From: Clostridia bacterium
Lineage (GTDB): Bacteria; Bacillota; Clostridia; Oscillospirales; Acutalibacteraceae
Assembly (NCBI GenBank): GCA_017618135.1
Contig: JAFZUV010000011.1
Span: 62,001-126,000, forward strand
Reading direction: 5' to 3'
DNA: 64,000 nt
Shown here in pieces: positions 33,905-43,752 of this stretch. Under the pieces are notes generated by a model. It saw only the letters and a program-made list of their open reading frames with translations, was not told the origin of the DNA and ran no database searches. The translations under genes and the position numbers were made by a program. Within the stretch, counting starts at the first letter, position 1. Each line of letters starts with the position of its first letter.

Positions 33905-34732
33905 TTATTTTTTAGTGCTTTCCCTTATGTAGTAAAAAATATACTGTTGAGCTATGCCTGCCGCACCTTTGGCGCATTCCGGGATTTCCCCCCCGAAATA
34001 AGCAGTGAGAGCTCTGTTTATCCACACATCTTTTGGGAACGCCTCAATATGACCGCAACCGTAAAGCAATGCGCAGTCGGCAACCTTCGGTCCGACTCCT
34101 TTGATTTTAAGAAGTGCTGTGCGCGCTTCATCATAGCTGAGGTTTTTAAGTGAGTTAAGGTCAATTTCACCCCCGGCGACGCGTCTTGCGGCGTCGATTA
34201 TGTATTTTGCTCGAAAACCGCTTCTTATTGGTGCTAAATCCTCAATAGAAAGTGCGGCAAGCCGTTCTGCCGTTGGAAAAGTGTAGCTGTTTATTATTGG
34301 CTCGCCAAAGCTTGTACATAGTCGGTTTATTATACCTTTTATTCGGGGTATATTATTGTTTTGAGATATTATGAATGAGCAAAGCGCCTCAAACGGTTCT
34401 TGTCTTAATATTCGGATACCACCGGAGATCAAAGCGGCCTTTTTCAGCACTTCATTTGATGAAAAATCCTTGATTACAGCACCATAATCTCGTGAAAGAT
34501 CAAAGTAATCCGACCAGAAATTTATAAAATCATCTTTATTTGATCCGTCTATAACTATATCGCCGTTATCTTCGTACAATTCAATATACTTTCCACCCGC
34601 GACGCCGGACCATACGCCTTTATCATTCACGCTCCAACGAAATGTTTGTCCGCAGTCAAGTGTCTGTGAGAGGTTAAAGTTCTTAACATTTATTATTCGT
34701 ATACAGTTTTGATTGAAAACAATGTCGTTCAT
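33905..34732 (-). CDS. ogg: 8-oxoguanine DNA glycosylase/AP lyase (OGG1 type)
   Basis: A 275-residue bifunctional base-excision repair enzyme. The N-terminal OGG domain (about 15-110; LSQTLDCGQTFRW) precedes the HhH-GPD core with LLKIKGVGPKVADC, whose Lys is the Schiff-base nucleophile, and the catalytic Asp in FPKDVWINR. The start ATG 34732 has RBS AGAGG; an upstream frame extension crosses the promoter and is rejected. Confidence 0.93.
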   Translation of the reverse strand: MNDIVFNQNCIRIINVKNFNLSQTLDCGQTFRWSVNDKGVWSGVAGGKYIELYEDNGDIVIDGSNKDDFINFWSDYFDLSRDYGAVIKDFSSNEVLKKAALISGGIRILRQEPFEALCSFIISQNNNIPRIKGIINRLCTSFGEPIINSYTFPTAERLAALSIEDLAPIRSGFRAKYIIDAARRVAGGEIDLNSLKNLSYDEARTALLKIKGVGPKVADCALLYGCGHIEAFPKDVWINRALTAYFGGEIPECAKGAAGIAQQYIFYYIRESTKK

Positions 34733-34753
34733 TATGTCACCTCTGATTACTCT

Positions 34754-34782
34754 ATTATAAACCGAGCTTTTATTCTTTACAA
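34754..34782 (-). promoter_or_regulatory. Promoter of the ogg gene
   Basis: Minus-strand TTGTAA (34782-34777), 17 bases, TATAAT (34759-34754). A perfect palindrome ATGTCAATTGACAT lies further upstream at 34804-34817, possibly an operator. The rest of the gap to 35019 shows nothing else convincing. Confidence 0.78.
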
Positions 34783-35019
34783 GATATATTTTGTTTAAAT
34801 CACATGTCAATTGACATATTTTGACTTTAAGCTTCAAATTTTAAGTTCACATAAAGCGGTAAATTGTAACCATTGTGAGGTCTTAAATTGCTGAGTTATC
34901 AGTGTTTTTAAACATTTCCACCGAGTTATCCACTTTTTTATGTTAACTGAGTTTGGATGAATAAAGCAAATTAAAACTGCCAAAAATATCATATATTTAG
35001 ATTGAAAGGCGGTATTAGG

Positions 35020-35307
35020 TTGGTAAAAGGTGTAAATAAAACAGTAATTGAAGTTAACAATACGGGAAGTAAAATATTTGACAGAATAGTTTTTTATGTT
35101 ACGGCACAATACGGGAATTTATCTGCAAAAGAACTTATGAAAGCAACTGAAAGCTTTACTTTTCAGTTTGACAAGAGATCCGGAAGGGGATACAAACGAT
35201 TGCGCCGAAGAATGCTGCGCAAAAGAGTTATGAAATTTCTTCTTCTGATACTTTCCTCCGCCGTTTTAGTTTCTATCGCTGTATTTTTGTTAAAGTCGGT
35301 TTTATAG
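35020..35307 (+). CDS. Conserved hypothetical protein with C-terminal membrane helix
   Basis: About 95 residues from TTG at 35020 (AAAGGCGG upstream). The N terminus MVKGVNKTVIEVNNTGSKIF, followed by FDRIVFYV, resembles a small uncharacterised family common in Clostridia. A basic stretch (GYKRLRRRMLRKR) precedes one transmembrane helix at about 75-93, so it is probably a tail-anchored inner-membrane protein. Function is unknown. Confidence 0.7.
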   Translation: MVKGVNKTVIEVNNTGSKIFDRIVFYVTAQYGNLSAKELMKATESFTFQFDKRSGRGYKRLRRRMLRKRVMKFLLLILSSAVLVSIAVFLLKSVL

Positions 35308-35351
35308 TTGCATTAAGCCGAGGTTTATTGTATAATAGCCTCGGTGATTTT

Positions 35352-35915
35352 ATGAGTGATATCTTGAAAAATTCGTTCAAACTATTTCTTTCGGTTTTAT
35401 TTGCAACTTTTGCATCTTTTATGATAACAATATCTTTCGCAGCAATTTTTGCCAAGTCAAGTTTATGCCTTTTTTATGTTTTAACACAATTTTTTAATAT
35501 AATTGTACTTATAACTCTTGTTTGGCAGAATACATATCATATCGGGTTTAAGGACAGTAATATGGTCAGAACCGGACATAAAACAGAAGATTTGTACACA
35601 GGGTTTAAAATTGGAATAATTGCACAGATACCCTGGCTTATTTTTCTTATAGTTTCTTTTATATTTAACATACGATTTGGTGTTTACAGAATAATAAACA
35701 GCACCTATTGGTCATTTTTGACACTTATTTCCGGCAGTATAAGGACCGAAAAGATTACCGTATTGAAAATGTGCGATTTAGGTGCTTTAAAGAGTATTGA
35801 ATTTGGGGCACTTCTGCTTATTGTGCCGATTATTTCAGGTTTTGTCTATATTCTCGGCTATAAAGGTATCGATATTTTTTCAAATGTCGTTTATAAGAGA
35901 AAAAAAGGGGAATAG
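35352..35915 (+). CDS. Polytopic membrane protein of unknown function
   Basis: A 187-residue protein with four hydrophobic helices (about 12-35, 40-62, 95-115, 150-172) and short charged loops; not recognised. The ATG at 35352 follows GGTGA. It precedes the DUF624 gene by three bases and is probably cotranscribed with it, suggesting a shared membrane role. Confidence 0.65.
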   Translation: MSDILKNSFKLFLSVLFATFASFMITISFAAIFAKSSLCLFYVLTQFFNIIVLITLVWQNTYHIGFKDSNMVRTGHKTEDLYTGFKIGIIAQIPWLIFLIVSFIFNIRFGVYRIINSTYWSFLTLISGSIRTEKITVLKMCDLGALKSIEFGALLLIVPIISGFVYILGYKGIDIFSNVVYKRKKGE

Positions 35916-35918
35916 TTT

Positions 35919-36698
35919 ATGGCGGGTTTTTTCGGCTTTTTTAATTATGAAAAAGAGGGACCGGGCATTGCGAAAGACGCACCGAAGAAAAAAACATTTA
36001 TAATCTTCTTTGAAATGCTCAAAATTAATTTCTGGAAATTTGTACCTATAAGTTTTGTATATATCATACTGAGTCTACCCATAGTTACTAACGGTATTGC
36101 AAACGCGGGTATTACAAATGTTGCGAGAAATACGGCAAGAGATAAGCATTCCTTTGGTATGAGTGATTTTTTTGAAACAATTAAAAAGAACTGGAAACAA
36201 TCGTTAATCGCGGGTATAGTGAATGCTGTTATAACGGTGCTGGCATTCTTCGCGGCTCGGTTTTATTACCGGTCATACGCGCAAGCCGAGTCTTTTCTCT
36301 GGCTTGCAGGGTTGGGTGTTACATTATCGCTTCTTTTGCTTTTTACATTTGCGAAGTATTATATATGGACTATGATAATAACATTCGATTTACCGCTTTT
36401 TACCATTTATAAAAACGGTTTTAAACTTGCTATTGCAAATCTTTGGCGTAATTTCGTTGTTGGTACACTGCTGATGCTTACTTATGCTCTGTATTTTTGT
36501 GTAGTATACTTCCTACCGTACGCGATAGCATGGGTAATGGCGGCATTTTTTGCGATTTGCACATTGCCCGCATACCGATTTCTTATGATTCAGTTTGCGG
36601 CGTTTCCGGCGATAAAAAAGTATATGATTGATCCTTACTATAAAGAGCATCCTGACCTTGATATTGAAAAGCGTAAAAACTTAGGTTTGATAGATTAG
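35919..36698 (+). CDS. DUF624 (YesL-like) membrane protein
   Basis: A 259-residue polytopic protein with about five transmembrane helices. The N-terminal FFGFFNYEKEGPGI and the LSLPIVTNGIANAGITNVAR region fit the DUF624/YesL family. Relatives often lie beside carbohydrate transporters, and glycogen genes follow here 400 bases away. Function is not established. Confidence 0.75.
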   Translation: MAGFFGFFNYEKEGPGIAKDAPKKKTFIIFFEMLKINFWKFVPISFVYIILSLPIVTNGIANAGITNVARNTARDKHSFGMSDFFETIKKNWKQSLIAGIVNAVITVLAFFAARFYYRSYAQAESFLWLAGLGVTLSLLLLFTFAKYYIWTMIITFDLPLFTIYKNGFKLAIANLWRNFVVGTLLMLTYALYFCVVYFLPYAIAWVMAAFFAICTLPAYRFLMIQFAAFPAIKKYMIDPYYKEHPDLDIEKRKNLGLID

Positions 36699-36750
36699 CT
36701 TTGATATTTAACACCCTTTCGTCATAGTATTTAGGCGGGAGGGTGTATTA

Positions 36751-37038
36751 ATGATTTGCAGAATTGATGAAATGAAAAACAAACAGGTAGTATGCGTGAG
36801 GGATGGTTGTGTTCTGGGATATATTTCCGATATTGAGCTTGATACCGAAAAGGGAACGCTGACATCAATTATTATTTATGGTAAATTGCGTTTTTTTGGA
36901 CTTTTTGGCAGGGAAAATGATATTATTATTCCGTATGATGATATTAAGGTAATTGGTGCGGAAACAGTTCTCGTTTCGACCTCGGTTAACCTAAGTTTAA
37001 ACGATTCAAGAGGCAAAAAACGGTTTACTAATCTATGA
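36751..37038 (+). CDS. PRC-barrel protein, YlmC/YmxH family
   Basis: A 95-residue beta-barrel protein. Start MICRIDEMKNKQVVCVRDG then LGYISDIELD and IIPYDDIKVIGAETVLV match YlmC/YmxH sporulation-associated proteins. RBS GGGAGGG is strong. In other spore formers these lie near sporulation or peptidase genes; no partner is evident here. Confidence 0.88.
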   Translation: MICRIDEMKNKQVVCVRDGCVLGYISDIELDTEKGTLTSIIIYGKLRFFGLFGRENDIIIPYDDIKVIGAETVLVSTSVNLSLNDSRGKKRFTNL

Positions 37039-37106
37039 TTTGGCTAAAATGCACAAAACATAATGCAAATTATCTAATTGTATTTTAAAAAATAGACAAA
37101 ATACGG

Positions 37107-37135
37107 TTGAAAATAGTCGATAACAGTGGTATAAT
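37107..37135 (+). promoter_or_regulatory. Promoter of the glycogen operon
   Basis: TTGAAA (37107-37112), 17 bases, TATAAT (37130-37135). It places the glgB start at the ATG at 37173. Confidence 0.85.
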
Positions 37136-37172
37136 ACTAAAGATACAAAGTACTTATGGAAGGACTCTCAAA

Positions 37173-39047
37173 ATGTGCGAATATTTTAAAAATTTTGACA
37201 GTTCGGTCAAAAATGATGTTTATGAGCATTTAGGCTCTTTTTTGTCGGGCGACAGTGCCGTGTTTCGGGTTTGGGCGCCTAATGCCGATAGCGTTAGCGT
37301 TGTTGGCGATTTTAACGGTTGGAATGCAGGAACTAACCCGATGAATAAAACTTATTGCGGTATATGGGAAACTTGTATTAGCGGTATAAAAAATTTTGAT
37401 GCTTATAAATACGCGGTGAAAAGCTTTGATGGAAAAATCACTCTGAAAAGCGATCCTTACGCTCGCCATTTTGAAACATCGCCGGCTAATGCTTCAAAGG
37501 TATACATTTCCGGCGGATTTAACTGGAGTGACGAAGATTGGAGCAACAGGTTTTCAGATAAAAGTGTTTATGAAATGCCGGTAAATATTTATGAAGTTCA
37601 TTTAGGCTCCTGGCAGAGATTCAGTGACGGTAACACCTATGACTATGTTACTGCGGCTAAAAAGCTCGCTGCTTATGTAAAAAAAATGGGATATACACAT
37701 GTTGAGCTCATGCCTATAACAGAGCATCCTTTTGAGGGATCTTGGGGTTATCAGGTGACGGGATATTTTGCGCCAACCTCGCGTTACGGTACGCCGGATG
37801 ATTTTAAAGAATTTGTAAATATAATGCATAATAACGGCATAGGGGTAATTTTTGACTGGGTTCCGGCACATATGCCGAAGGATGAGTTTGGGTTATATCG
37901 GTTTGACGGCACCCCTTGTTATGAGTATGCCAATCCAAGAATGGGTGAGCATAAGGAGTGGGGAACCGCGGTTTTTGATTACGGCAAACCGCAGGTAATG
38001 AGCTTTCTTATCTCAAGCGCATGCTTTTGGCTTAAGGAATTTCACATTGACGGGCTTCGCGTTGATGCCGTGGCTTCAATGCTTTATCTTGATTACGGCA
38101 GGAAGGACGGCGAATGGATACCGAATTCTTATGGCGGCAGAGAAAATCTTGACGCGGTAGAACTGCTCAGACAAATAAACCGTGCGGCGTTTGGCGTAAA
38201 TCCGAATGTTTTGATGATAGCGGAGGAATCAACTGCTTGGCCGCTTGTAACCAAACCGGCGGAGAGCGGCGGGTTAGGTTTTAATTTCAAGTGGAATATG
38301 GGTTGGATGAATGATATGCTTCGTTATATGTCGCTTGATCCACTTTTCAGGAAAGATAATCACGACTGTCTTACATTTTCATTTTTTTATGCTTTTTCGG
38401 AAAATTTCATTCTCCCCATATCGCATGATGAAGTTGTGCACGGCAAGTGCTCTATGATTAACAAAATGCCGGGTGATTATGATGATAAGTTTTCAAATTT
38501 AAAAGCATTTTATGCATATATGATGGGTCATCCCGGCAAAAAGTTGCTTTTTATGGGTCAGGAATTCGCGCAGTTTATTGAGTGGCGGTATGATGAACCG
38601 CTTGAATGGTTTATGCTTAACTATCCGGCGCACAAGAATATGCAGAATTTTGTTAAAGACCTTAACAAATTCTATGCAAAAAACAGTCCTCTTTGGCAGA
38701 TAGATTGTTCTTGGGAGGGCTTTAGGTGGATATCAAATGACGATAATTCTCAAAGCATTATTTCATTCTTGCGCAGAGATAAATCAGGCAAGGAAATATT
38801 ATGCGTGTGCAATTTTGTGCCGGTTGACCGCCAAAACTATAGGATAGGGGCACCGGTCAGCGGAAGATACAAACCGGTATTTTGCAGTGATGATATAAAA
38901 TACGGGGGTAAAACCGAAAAGTCTGAAGTTATCGTCAGCGAACAAATACCAATGCATGGCTTTGATAATTCAATATTGCTTAATATACCTGCTATGTCGG
39001 TAACATTTTATAAAATTTCGGGCAGAAGTAAAAATACGGAAGTTTGA
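37173..39047 (+). CDS. glgB: 1,4-alpha-glucan branching enzyme
   Basis: A 624-residue GH13 enzyme that creates alpha-1,6 branches in glycogen. An N-terminal CBM48 (about 22-115; FRVWAPNADSVSVVGDFNGW) precedes the (beta/alpha)8 catalytic barrel with GLRVDAVASMLY (nucleophile Asp), MIAEES (acid-base Glu) and ISHDEVVHGK (transition-state Asp). RBS GGAAGGA supports the start. It is first in glgB-orf-glgC-glgD-glgA. Confidence 0.97.
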   Translation: MCEYFKNFDSSVKNDVYEHLGSFLSGDSAVFRVWAPNADSVSVVGDFNGWNAGTNPMNKTYCGIWETCISGIKNFDAYKYAVKSFDGKITLKSDPYARHFETSPANASKVYISGGFNWSDEDWSNRFSDKSVYEMPVNIYEVHLGSWQRFSDGNTYDYVTAAKKLAAYVKKMGYTHVELMPITEHPFEGSWGYQVTGYFAPTSRYGTPDDFKEFVNIMHNNGIGVIFDWVPAHMPKDEFGLYRFDGTPCYEYANPRMGEHKEWGTAVFDYGKPQVMSFLISSACFWLKEFHIDGLRVDAVASMLYLDYGRKDGEWIPNSYGGRENLDAVELLRQINRAAFGVNPNVLMIAEESTAWPLVTKPAESGGLGFNFKWNMGWMNDMLRYMSLDPLFRKDNHDCLTFSFFYAFSENFILPISHDEVVHGKCSMINKMPGDYDDKFSNLKAFYAYMMGHPGKKLLFMGQEFAQFIEWRYDEPLEWFMLNYPAHKNMQNFVKDLNKFYAKNSPLWQIDCSWEGFRWISNDDNSQSIISFLRRDKSGKEILCVCNFVPVDRQNYRIGAPVSGRYKPVFCSDDIKYGGKTEKSEVIVSEQIPMHGFDNSILLNIPAMSVTFYKISGRSKNTEV

Positions 39048-39050
39048 TAT

Positions 39051-39224
39051 ATGCAGGTTTTCCGATTAAATCTTAAATATAATTATGATTTTTCGGGTGA
39101 TAACGGGCGAAACCTTTATGCGGATAATGATTTTTCAAAAGAGCTTTTGAAAACAAGCGACTGGATAATTAAAGTCAAAAAATGGCTGAACTTAATTTTT
39201 GATATAGGTATAGACGGACTTTGA
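39051..39224 (+). CDS. 57-residue hypothetical protein between glgB and glgC
   Basis: An ATG three bases after the glgB stop opens 57 codons (start MQVFRLNLKYNYDFSG, end FDIGIDGL). Composition is protein-like and the frame fills the glgB-glgC gap. There is no strong RBS. It could be a real small glycogen-operon protein, or a remnant of a longer C-terminal extension of glgB. Unrecognised. Confidence 0.45.
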   Translation: MQVFRLNLKYNYDFSGDNGRNLYADNDFSKELLKTSDWIIKVKKWLNLIFDIGIDGL

Positions 39225-39254
39225 TTTTAAATACTTAATATAGGAGATGTTTTT

Positions 39255-40469
39255 GTGATAAAAAAGAAGTGCGTTGCAATGCTGCTTGCAGGGGGGCAGG
39301 GCAGCAGACTTGGTGTGTTAACCGAAAAAATTGCCAAGCCTGCCGTTCCTTACGGGGGAAAATACAGAATAATTGATTTTCCGCTTTCAAACTGCATTAA
39401 TTCAGGCATTGATACAGTAGGCATACTTACACAGTATAAACCGCTTGAGCTAAATGATTACATCGGTTCGGGTAAGGCATGGGATCTTGACAGACTTTCC
39501 GGAGGCGTGCATATATTGCCCCCGTATCAGGGGCAAAAGGGCGGAGACTGGTATAAGGGCACCGCAAACGCCATATACCAGAATATGATGTTTATAGAGC
39601 GGTATGATCCGGAATATGTACTCATACTGTCGGGAGATCATATTTATAAGATGGACTACTCCAAGATGATAAATCAGCACATCAGAACCAATGCGGCATG
39701 CACAATAGCAGTTATTGAGGTTCCGCTTGATGAGGCCTGTCGTTTCGGCATTATGAATACTGATTCTGACGGAAGCATTTACGAATTTGAAGAAAAGCCT
39801 GAAAACCCAAAGAGCAATCTCGCCTCTATGGGCGTTTATGTATTTTCGTGGGATAAGCTTAAAAAGTATCTTGTTGATGATGAAGAAACCCCTGATTCAT
39901 CAAATGATTTTGGTAAAAACATTATTCCCGCAATGCTTAAGAGTAAAGAGAAGCTTCAGGTTTATAAATTCGGGGATTATTGGAAAGATGTCGGTACTGT
40001 TGATTCGCTCTGGGAAGCAAATCTTGATCTTTTAAATCCTAAAATCAATCTTAATCTTTCAGATCCTAATTGGCGCATTTATTCTCGTGCGGGCGCATTC
40101 CCGCCGCACTATATTTCGGATTCTGCAACTGTGGAGAATTCGCTTGTGACCGACGGATGTGAGGTTTACGGCAATCTTGATTATTCCATACTTTTTGAAA
40201 ATGTTATGGTCGAAGAGGGTGCTTCGGTTGAATACTCTTTGGTTATGCCGGGTGCGATAATAAAAAGAGGCGCAAAGGTGCGATATTCTATTATTGCCGA
40301 AAACGCGGTTATCGGGGAAAATGCGGAGGTCGGAGCATTGCCTGAATCTGTATCACCGGATGAATTCGGTATTTCAGTTGTCGGTGATAATATAGAGGTC
40401 GGCAGAAACGCACAAATCGGACCGAAGACAATGATAACCGATAATGTCAGAGAGGGGGCAAAAATATGA
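39255..40469 (+). CDS. glgC: Glucose-1-phosphate adenylyltransferase
   Basis: A 404-residue enzyme making ADP-glucose, the glycogen precursor. The nucleotidyltransferase domain has [24 protein letters not shown] and [15 protein letters not shown] and the left-handed beta-helix C terminus follow. GTG start with RBS TAGGAG. It overlaps glgD by four bases. Confidence 0.96.
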   Translation: MIKKKCVAMLLAGGQGSRLGVLTEKIAKPAVPYGGKYRIIDFPLSNCINSGIDTVGILTQYKPLELNDYIGSGKAWDLDRLSGGVHILPPYQGQKGGDWYKGTANAIYQNMMFIERYDPEYVLILSGDHIYKMDYSKMINQHIRTNAACTIAVIEVPLDEACRFGIMNTDSDGSIYEFEEKPENPKSNLASMGVYVFSWDKLKKYLVDDEETPDSSNDFGKNIIPAMLKSKEKLQVYKFGDYWKDVGTVDSLWEANLDLLNPKINLNLSDPNWRIYSRAGAFPPHYISDSATVENSLVTDGCEVYGNLDYSILFENVMVEEGASVEYSLVMPGAIIKRGAKVRYSIIAENAVIGENAEVGALPESVSPDEFGISVVGDNIEVGRNAQIGPKTMITDNVREGAKI

Positions 40470-41584
40470 GAGCTTCTGCTGTGTCGGGTATAGTATTTGC
40501 AAATGCAAGAGATGAAGCTGTCGGAAGAATGACCAATTACAGATCAATGGCGTCAGTTCCATTTGGCGGAAGATACCGTCTTATTGATTTTTGCCTTTCT
40601 AATCTTGTAAATGCGGGTATTACAAATATCGGCGTGATAACAAAAGCAAATTATCGTTCCCTTATGGACCATATAGGAAGCGGTGCTTTCTGGGATCTTG
40701 ATCGCAAGCAAGGCGGTGTACATCTCTTACCACCATTTAACATAAGCGGGGCTCGCCGTTATCACGGATATATTGAGGCGCTTTACGGCGCTATGGATTT
40801 TTTGAACCGTTGCAATTCAGAGTATATAGTTTTGTGTGACGGATGTGTCGCGGCAAATGTCGATATATCGGCGGCAGTTGATTTTCATATAAGAAAGGAT
40901 GCTGATATCACAGTTGTTTACCGTACCGGCGCGGCATTGGAAAAAGTCAACAATATGATGACAATGACCGTCGATAGTGACGATCGGCTTGTTTCGGTCG
41001 ATTTCCCCGACAGCATCTCAAAGAATGAACTCAGCAGTCTGGGCGTTTTGGTTTTCGGGCGTGAATTGCTTATTGAACTTGTTAACAACGCATATGAGAA
41101 CGGCGGTAGAAATATTGATGTTGATATAATAGCTGACCGCATAAACGCACTTAAAATTTGCGGATTCAGGCATAATGGGTTTTCTGCAATTATGACAGAT
41201 ATTGAAACATATACCGCCGCTAATATGAGCCTTTTAAGCAAAGAGGTCAGAGATGATTTGTTTAATCCGGAGCGCCGGATTATGACAAAAAATCGTGATG
41301 ATATGCCTACAAGATACGGAACTAAGGCGGAAGTTAAAGACTCATTTGTGGCAGACGGATGTGTTATTGACGGAGAGGTTTTCCGAAGTGTTCTTTCCCG
41401 CGGGGTTATCGTTAAAAGGGGAGCCACGGTCAAAAATTCAATAATAATGCAGGATTGTGTTATTGGCGAGAACGCAATAGTGTGTGACGCTATATTTGAT
41501 AAATCGGTTACACTTAACAATAATACAGTGATAAGAGGTACTACCGAGCGTACTATCTATGTTGAAAAGAATCAGATAATTTAG
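40466..41584 (+). CDS. glgD: GlgD, non-catalytic partner of glucose-1-phosphate adenylyltransferase
   Basis: A 372-residue GlgC paralogue. It keeps the fold ([17 protein letters not shown], a beta-helix tail) but the nucleotide-binding loop is degraded to [14 protein letters not shown], as in Firmicute GlgD, which forms a heterotetramer with GlgC and raises its activity. Overlap with glgC supports equimolar production. Confidence 0.95.
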   Translation: MRASAVSGIVFANARDEAVGRMTNYRSMASVPFGGRYRLIDFCLSNLVNAGITNIGVITKANYRSLMDHIGSGAFWDLDRKQGGVHLLPPFNISGARRYHGYIEALYGAMDFLNRCNSEYIVLCDGCVAANVDISAAVDFHIRKDADITVVYRTGAALEKVNNMMTMTVDSDDRLVSVDFPDSISKNELSSLGVLVFGRELLIELVNNAYENGGRNIDVDIIADRINALKICGFRHNGFSAIMTDIETYTAANMSLLSKEVRDDLFNPERRIMTKNRDDMPTRYGTKAEVKDSFVADGCVIDGEVFRSVLSRGVIVKRGATVKNSIIMQDCVIGENAIVCDAIFDKSVTLNNNTVIRGTTERTIYVEKNQII

Positions 41585-41596
41585 GAGAATTATTTT

Positions 41597-43015
41597 ATGA
41601 AGGTTTTATTTGCGGCGAGCGAGGCGCTTCCTTTTGCTATGTCGGGCGGTCTTGCCGATGTTGCGGGCGCTTTGCCGAAAGCACTCAGACGCCGTCTTAT
41701 TGGTTGTCGTGTAATTATGCCGCTTTACAGCAGTATTAGTGAAGAACTGAAAGAAAAAATGAAGTTTATATGCCATATAACCGTACCGGTTTCATGGAGA
41801 AGGCAGTATTGTGGTATCTTTGAGGCGCATATTGACGGTATGATTTATTACCTGATTGATAACCAGTATTATTTTAAGCGTGACGGTCTTTATGGTTATT
41901 ATGATGACGCCGAGCGATATGCCTTCTTTTCGCGTGCAGTGCTTGAAGTGATACCTCATATAGGTTTTATACCTGATATAATTCACTGTAACGATTGGCA
42001 AACCGCTATGATACCGGTTTATCTTAATGAGATGTACAAGTCCGATAAGCGTTACAGCAATATCAAGACAGTGTTTACTATACATAATATCCAGTATCAG
42101 GGTAAGTACGGTATGGAGCTTTACGGTGACGTCTTAGGTCTGCCTGAGGGCAGAGAAAGTATAGTGGAGTATGATTCTTGCGTTAATCTTATGAAAGGCG
42201 CGATACAGTGTGCGGATAAAGTGACAACGGTTTCTCCTACCTATGCTAAAGAAATATTAAATCCATATTATTCTCATGGTCTTGATGAAATATTAAAGCA
42301 GTTTACCTATAAGCTTACAGGCATTGTTAACGGAATAGATACTGATGTTTATAATCCTGAGACCGATAGTATGATTTATAAAAACTATACGGTTGATACA
42401 ATAAATGACAAGGCGATTAATAAAAAACAGCTTCAAAAGCAGATGAATTTGCCGCAAAAAAACGCTCCGCTCATAGGAATTGTGAGCCGGCTTGTTAAGC
42501 ATAAGGGCTTTGACCTTGTCAAATGCGTATTTGAGGAATTACTCAAGGCAGACCTGCAGTTTGTAATTTTAGGCTCCGGCGAGTGGGAGTTTGAAACTTT
42601 CTTTTATGATATGGCAGGAAAGTATAAGAATAAAGTTGCGCTTAAACTTGGGTTTGATGCATCACTTGCGCATCGTATATATGCAGGTGCGGATATATTT
42701 CTTATGCCCAGCCTTAGTGAGCCTTGCGGTCTGGCGCAAATGGTAGCTTTGCGTTACGGTACCGTGCCGATAGTCCGTAAAACAGGCGGTCTTAATGATA
42801 CTATCAGCGACAGCGGTGACGGTAAAGGTAACGGTTTTACTTTTTCCGATTTTAATGCTCACGATATGCAGAACGCGGTTTGGCGCGCAGTTGGAGGTTA
42901 TGCGGATACTGACGGGTGGAATGTTCTTCGCACGAGATGTATGAAATGCGATAACAGTTGGGGTTCATCAGCGCGAGCATATATCGGGTTGTACAAGGAA
43001 CTTTTAGACAAATAA
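41597..43015 (+). CDS. glgA: Glycogen synthase (GT5)
   Basis: A 472-residue glycosyltransferase adding glucose from ADP-glucose to alpha-1,4 chains. The substrate loop usually written KxGGL appears as FAMSGGLADVAGALPKAL, so the usual Lys is Met here. HNIQYQGKYG, the acceptor KHKGFDL, and the C-terminal PSLSEPCGLAQM with catalytic Glu are intact. Last gene of the glycogen operon. Confidence 0.95.
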   Translation: MKVLFAASEALPFAMSGGLADVAGALPKALRRRLIGCRVIMPLYSSISEELKEKMKFICHITVPVSWRRQYCGIFEAHIDGMIYYLIDNQYYFKRDGLYGYYDDAERYAFFSRAVLEVIPHIGFIPDIIHCNDWQTAMIPVYLNEMYKSDKRYSNIKTVFTIHNIQYQGKYGMELYGDVLGLPEGRESIVEYDSCVNLMKGAIQCADKVTTVSPTYAKEILNPYYSHGLDEILKQFTYKLTGIVNGIDTDVYNPETDSMIYKNYTVDTINDKAINKKQLQKQMNLPQKNAPLIGIVSRLVKHKGFDLVKCVFEELLKADLQFVILGSGEWEFETFFYDMAGKYKNKVALKLGFDASLAHRIYAGADIFLMPSLSEPCGLAQMVALRYGTVPIVRKTGGLNDTISDSGDGKGNGFTFSDFNAHDMQNAVWRAVGGYADTDGWNVLRTRCMKCDNSWGSSARAYIGLYKELLDK

Positions 43016-43024
43016 TTACTTATT

Positions 43025-43060
43025 GCGGCGGCGTGACTATCATCACGCCGCCGCATATTT
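43025..43060 (+). terminator. Terminator of the glycogen operon
   Basis: Perfect 12-base GC stem GCGGCGGCGTGA / TCACGCCGCCGC, then a short T-rich tract. Confidence 0.85.
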
Positions 43061-43090
43061 TCACATAGACTGTATTAAAGAATTTTGTTG

Positions 43091-43105
43091 TGTTTAGAAA
43101 TTCTA
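43091..43105 (+). promoter_or_regulatory. Palindrome upstream of mazF
   Basis: TTTAGAAATTCTAAA is a near-perfect palindrome about 48 bases before the mazF start, possibly an operator. No convincing -35/-10 pair was found nearby. Confidence 0.35.
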
Positions 43106-43152
43106 AAAACGGGCAACAATAAATTCAGAACAGTTCGGAGTGTGAAAGTAAA

Positions 43153-43497
43153 ATGAATGTAAAACGCGGGGAAATATATTATGCCGACTTAAGCCCGGTA
43201 ATAGGCTCAGAGCAAGGTGGTATTCGTCCGGTGTTAATTGTTCAAAATGATGTTGGCAATAAATACAGTCCAACGGTTATTGCTGCCGCGATTACAAGTC
43301 AGCAAGACAAAAGTAATCTGCCTACACACATAAATCTTAGTGCGTCAGGCAGCGGTTTGGCAAAGGATTCTATAGTTTTGCTTGAGCAGGTTCGTACAAT
43401 CGATAAAGCACGCCTGAAAGAAAAAATGGGAACGCTTGATAACCGGTCTATGAATATGGTGGACAAGGCAATTTCCGTCAGTTTTGGACTCAATTAA
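43153..43497 (+). CDS. Type II toxin MazF/PemK family endoribonuclease
   Basis: A 114-residue RNase toxin of the NdoA/EndoA group. Hallmarks are VKRGEIYYADLSPVIGSEQGG with IRPVLIVQND, the ITSQ loop, and LEQVRTIDKARL. No antitoxin frame (NdoAI/MazE-like) is visible in the 137 bases upstream or downstream before tRNA-Leu, so it is an orphan or uses a distant antitoxin. RBS GGAG. Confidence 0.92.
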   Translation: MNVKRGEIYYADLSPVIGSEQGGIRPVLIVQNDVGNKYSPTVIAAAITSQQDKSNLPTHINLSASGSGLAKDSIVLLEQVRTIDKARLKEKMGTLDNRSMNMVDKAISVSFGLN

Positions 43498-43503
43498 AAT
43501 AGC

Positions 43504-43532
43504 TTGACATTTTAATTGAATTAAGGTAAAAT
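43504..43532 (+). promoter_or_regulatory. Promoter of tRNA-Leu
   Basis: TTGACA (43504-43509), 17 bases, TAAAAT (43527-43532). Confidence 0.88.
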
Positions 43533-43554
43533 ATGTTGGTCATAGACCAATAAT

Positions 43555-43639
43555 GCGGGCGTGGCGGAATTGGCAGACGCGCCAGACTTAGGATCTGGTG
43601 TCGAAAGACTTGCAGGTTCGATTCCTGTCGCCCGCACCA
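43555..43639 (+). tRNA. tRNA-Leu (TAG)
   Basis: Acceptor GCGGGCG / CGCCCGC, anticodon TAG between CCAGA and TCTGG, class II variable arm, encoded CCA. Confidence 0.96.
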
Positions 43640-43641
43640 TG

Positions 43642-43686
43642 CTGAGTGTTCATAACGCAAGTGAGTTATGGACACTCAGTTTTTCT
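43642..43686 (+). terminator. Terminator of tRNA-Leu
   Basis: Stem CTGAGTGTtCATAAC / GTTATGgACACTCAG followed by TTTTTCT. Its left arm (43644-43664) reappears inverted at 55938-55958. Confidence 0.88.
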
Positions 43687-43720
43687 ATATATTCAACTTA
43701 TCTGATATTCGTATGTAGGT

Positions 43721-43751
43721 GAGCAGGCTCTGTGAGTCTGCTCGTTTTTTT
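43721..43751 (+). terminator. Second terminator-like hairpin at the left end of the transposon
   Basis: GAGCAG / CTGCTC stem then seven T on the + strand, just outside the tnpX stop. It would block read-through from tRNA-Leu into the element. Confidence 0.65.
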
Positions 43752-43752
43752 G

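Noticed and set aside
34926-34934. DnaA box (TTATCCACT) suggesting a replication origin
   Set aside because: A single imperfect box with no cluster, no dnaA/dnaN and no gnomon of an origin nearby.
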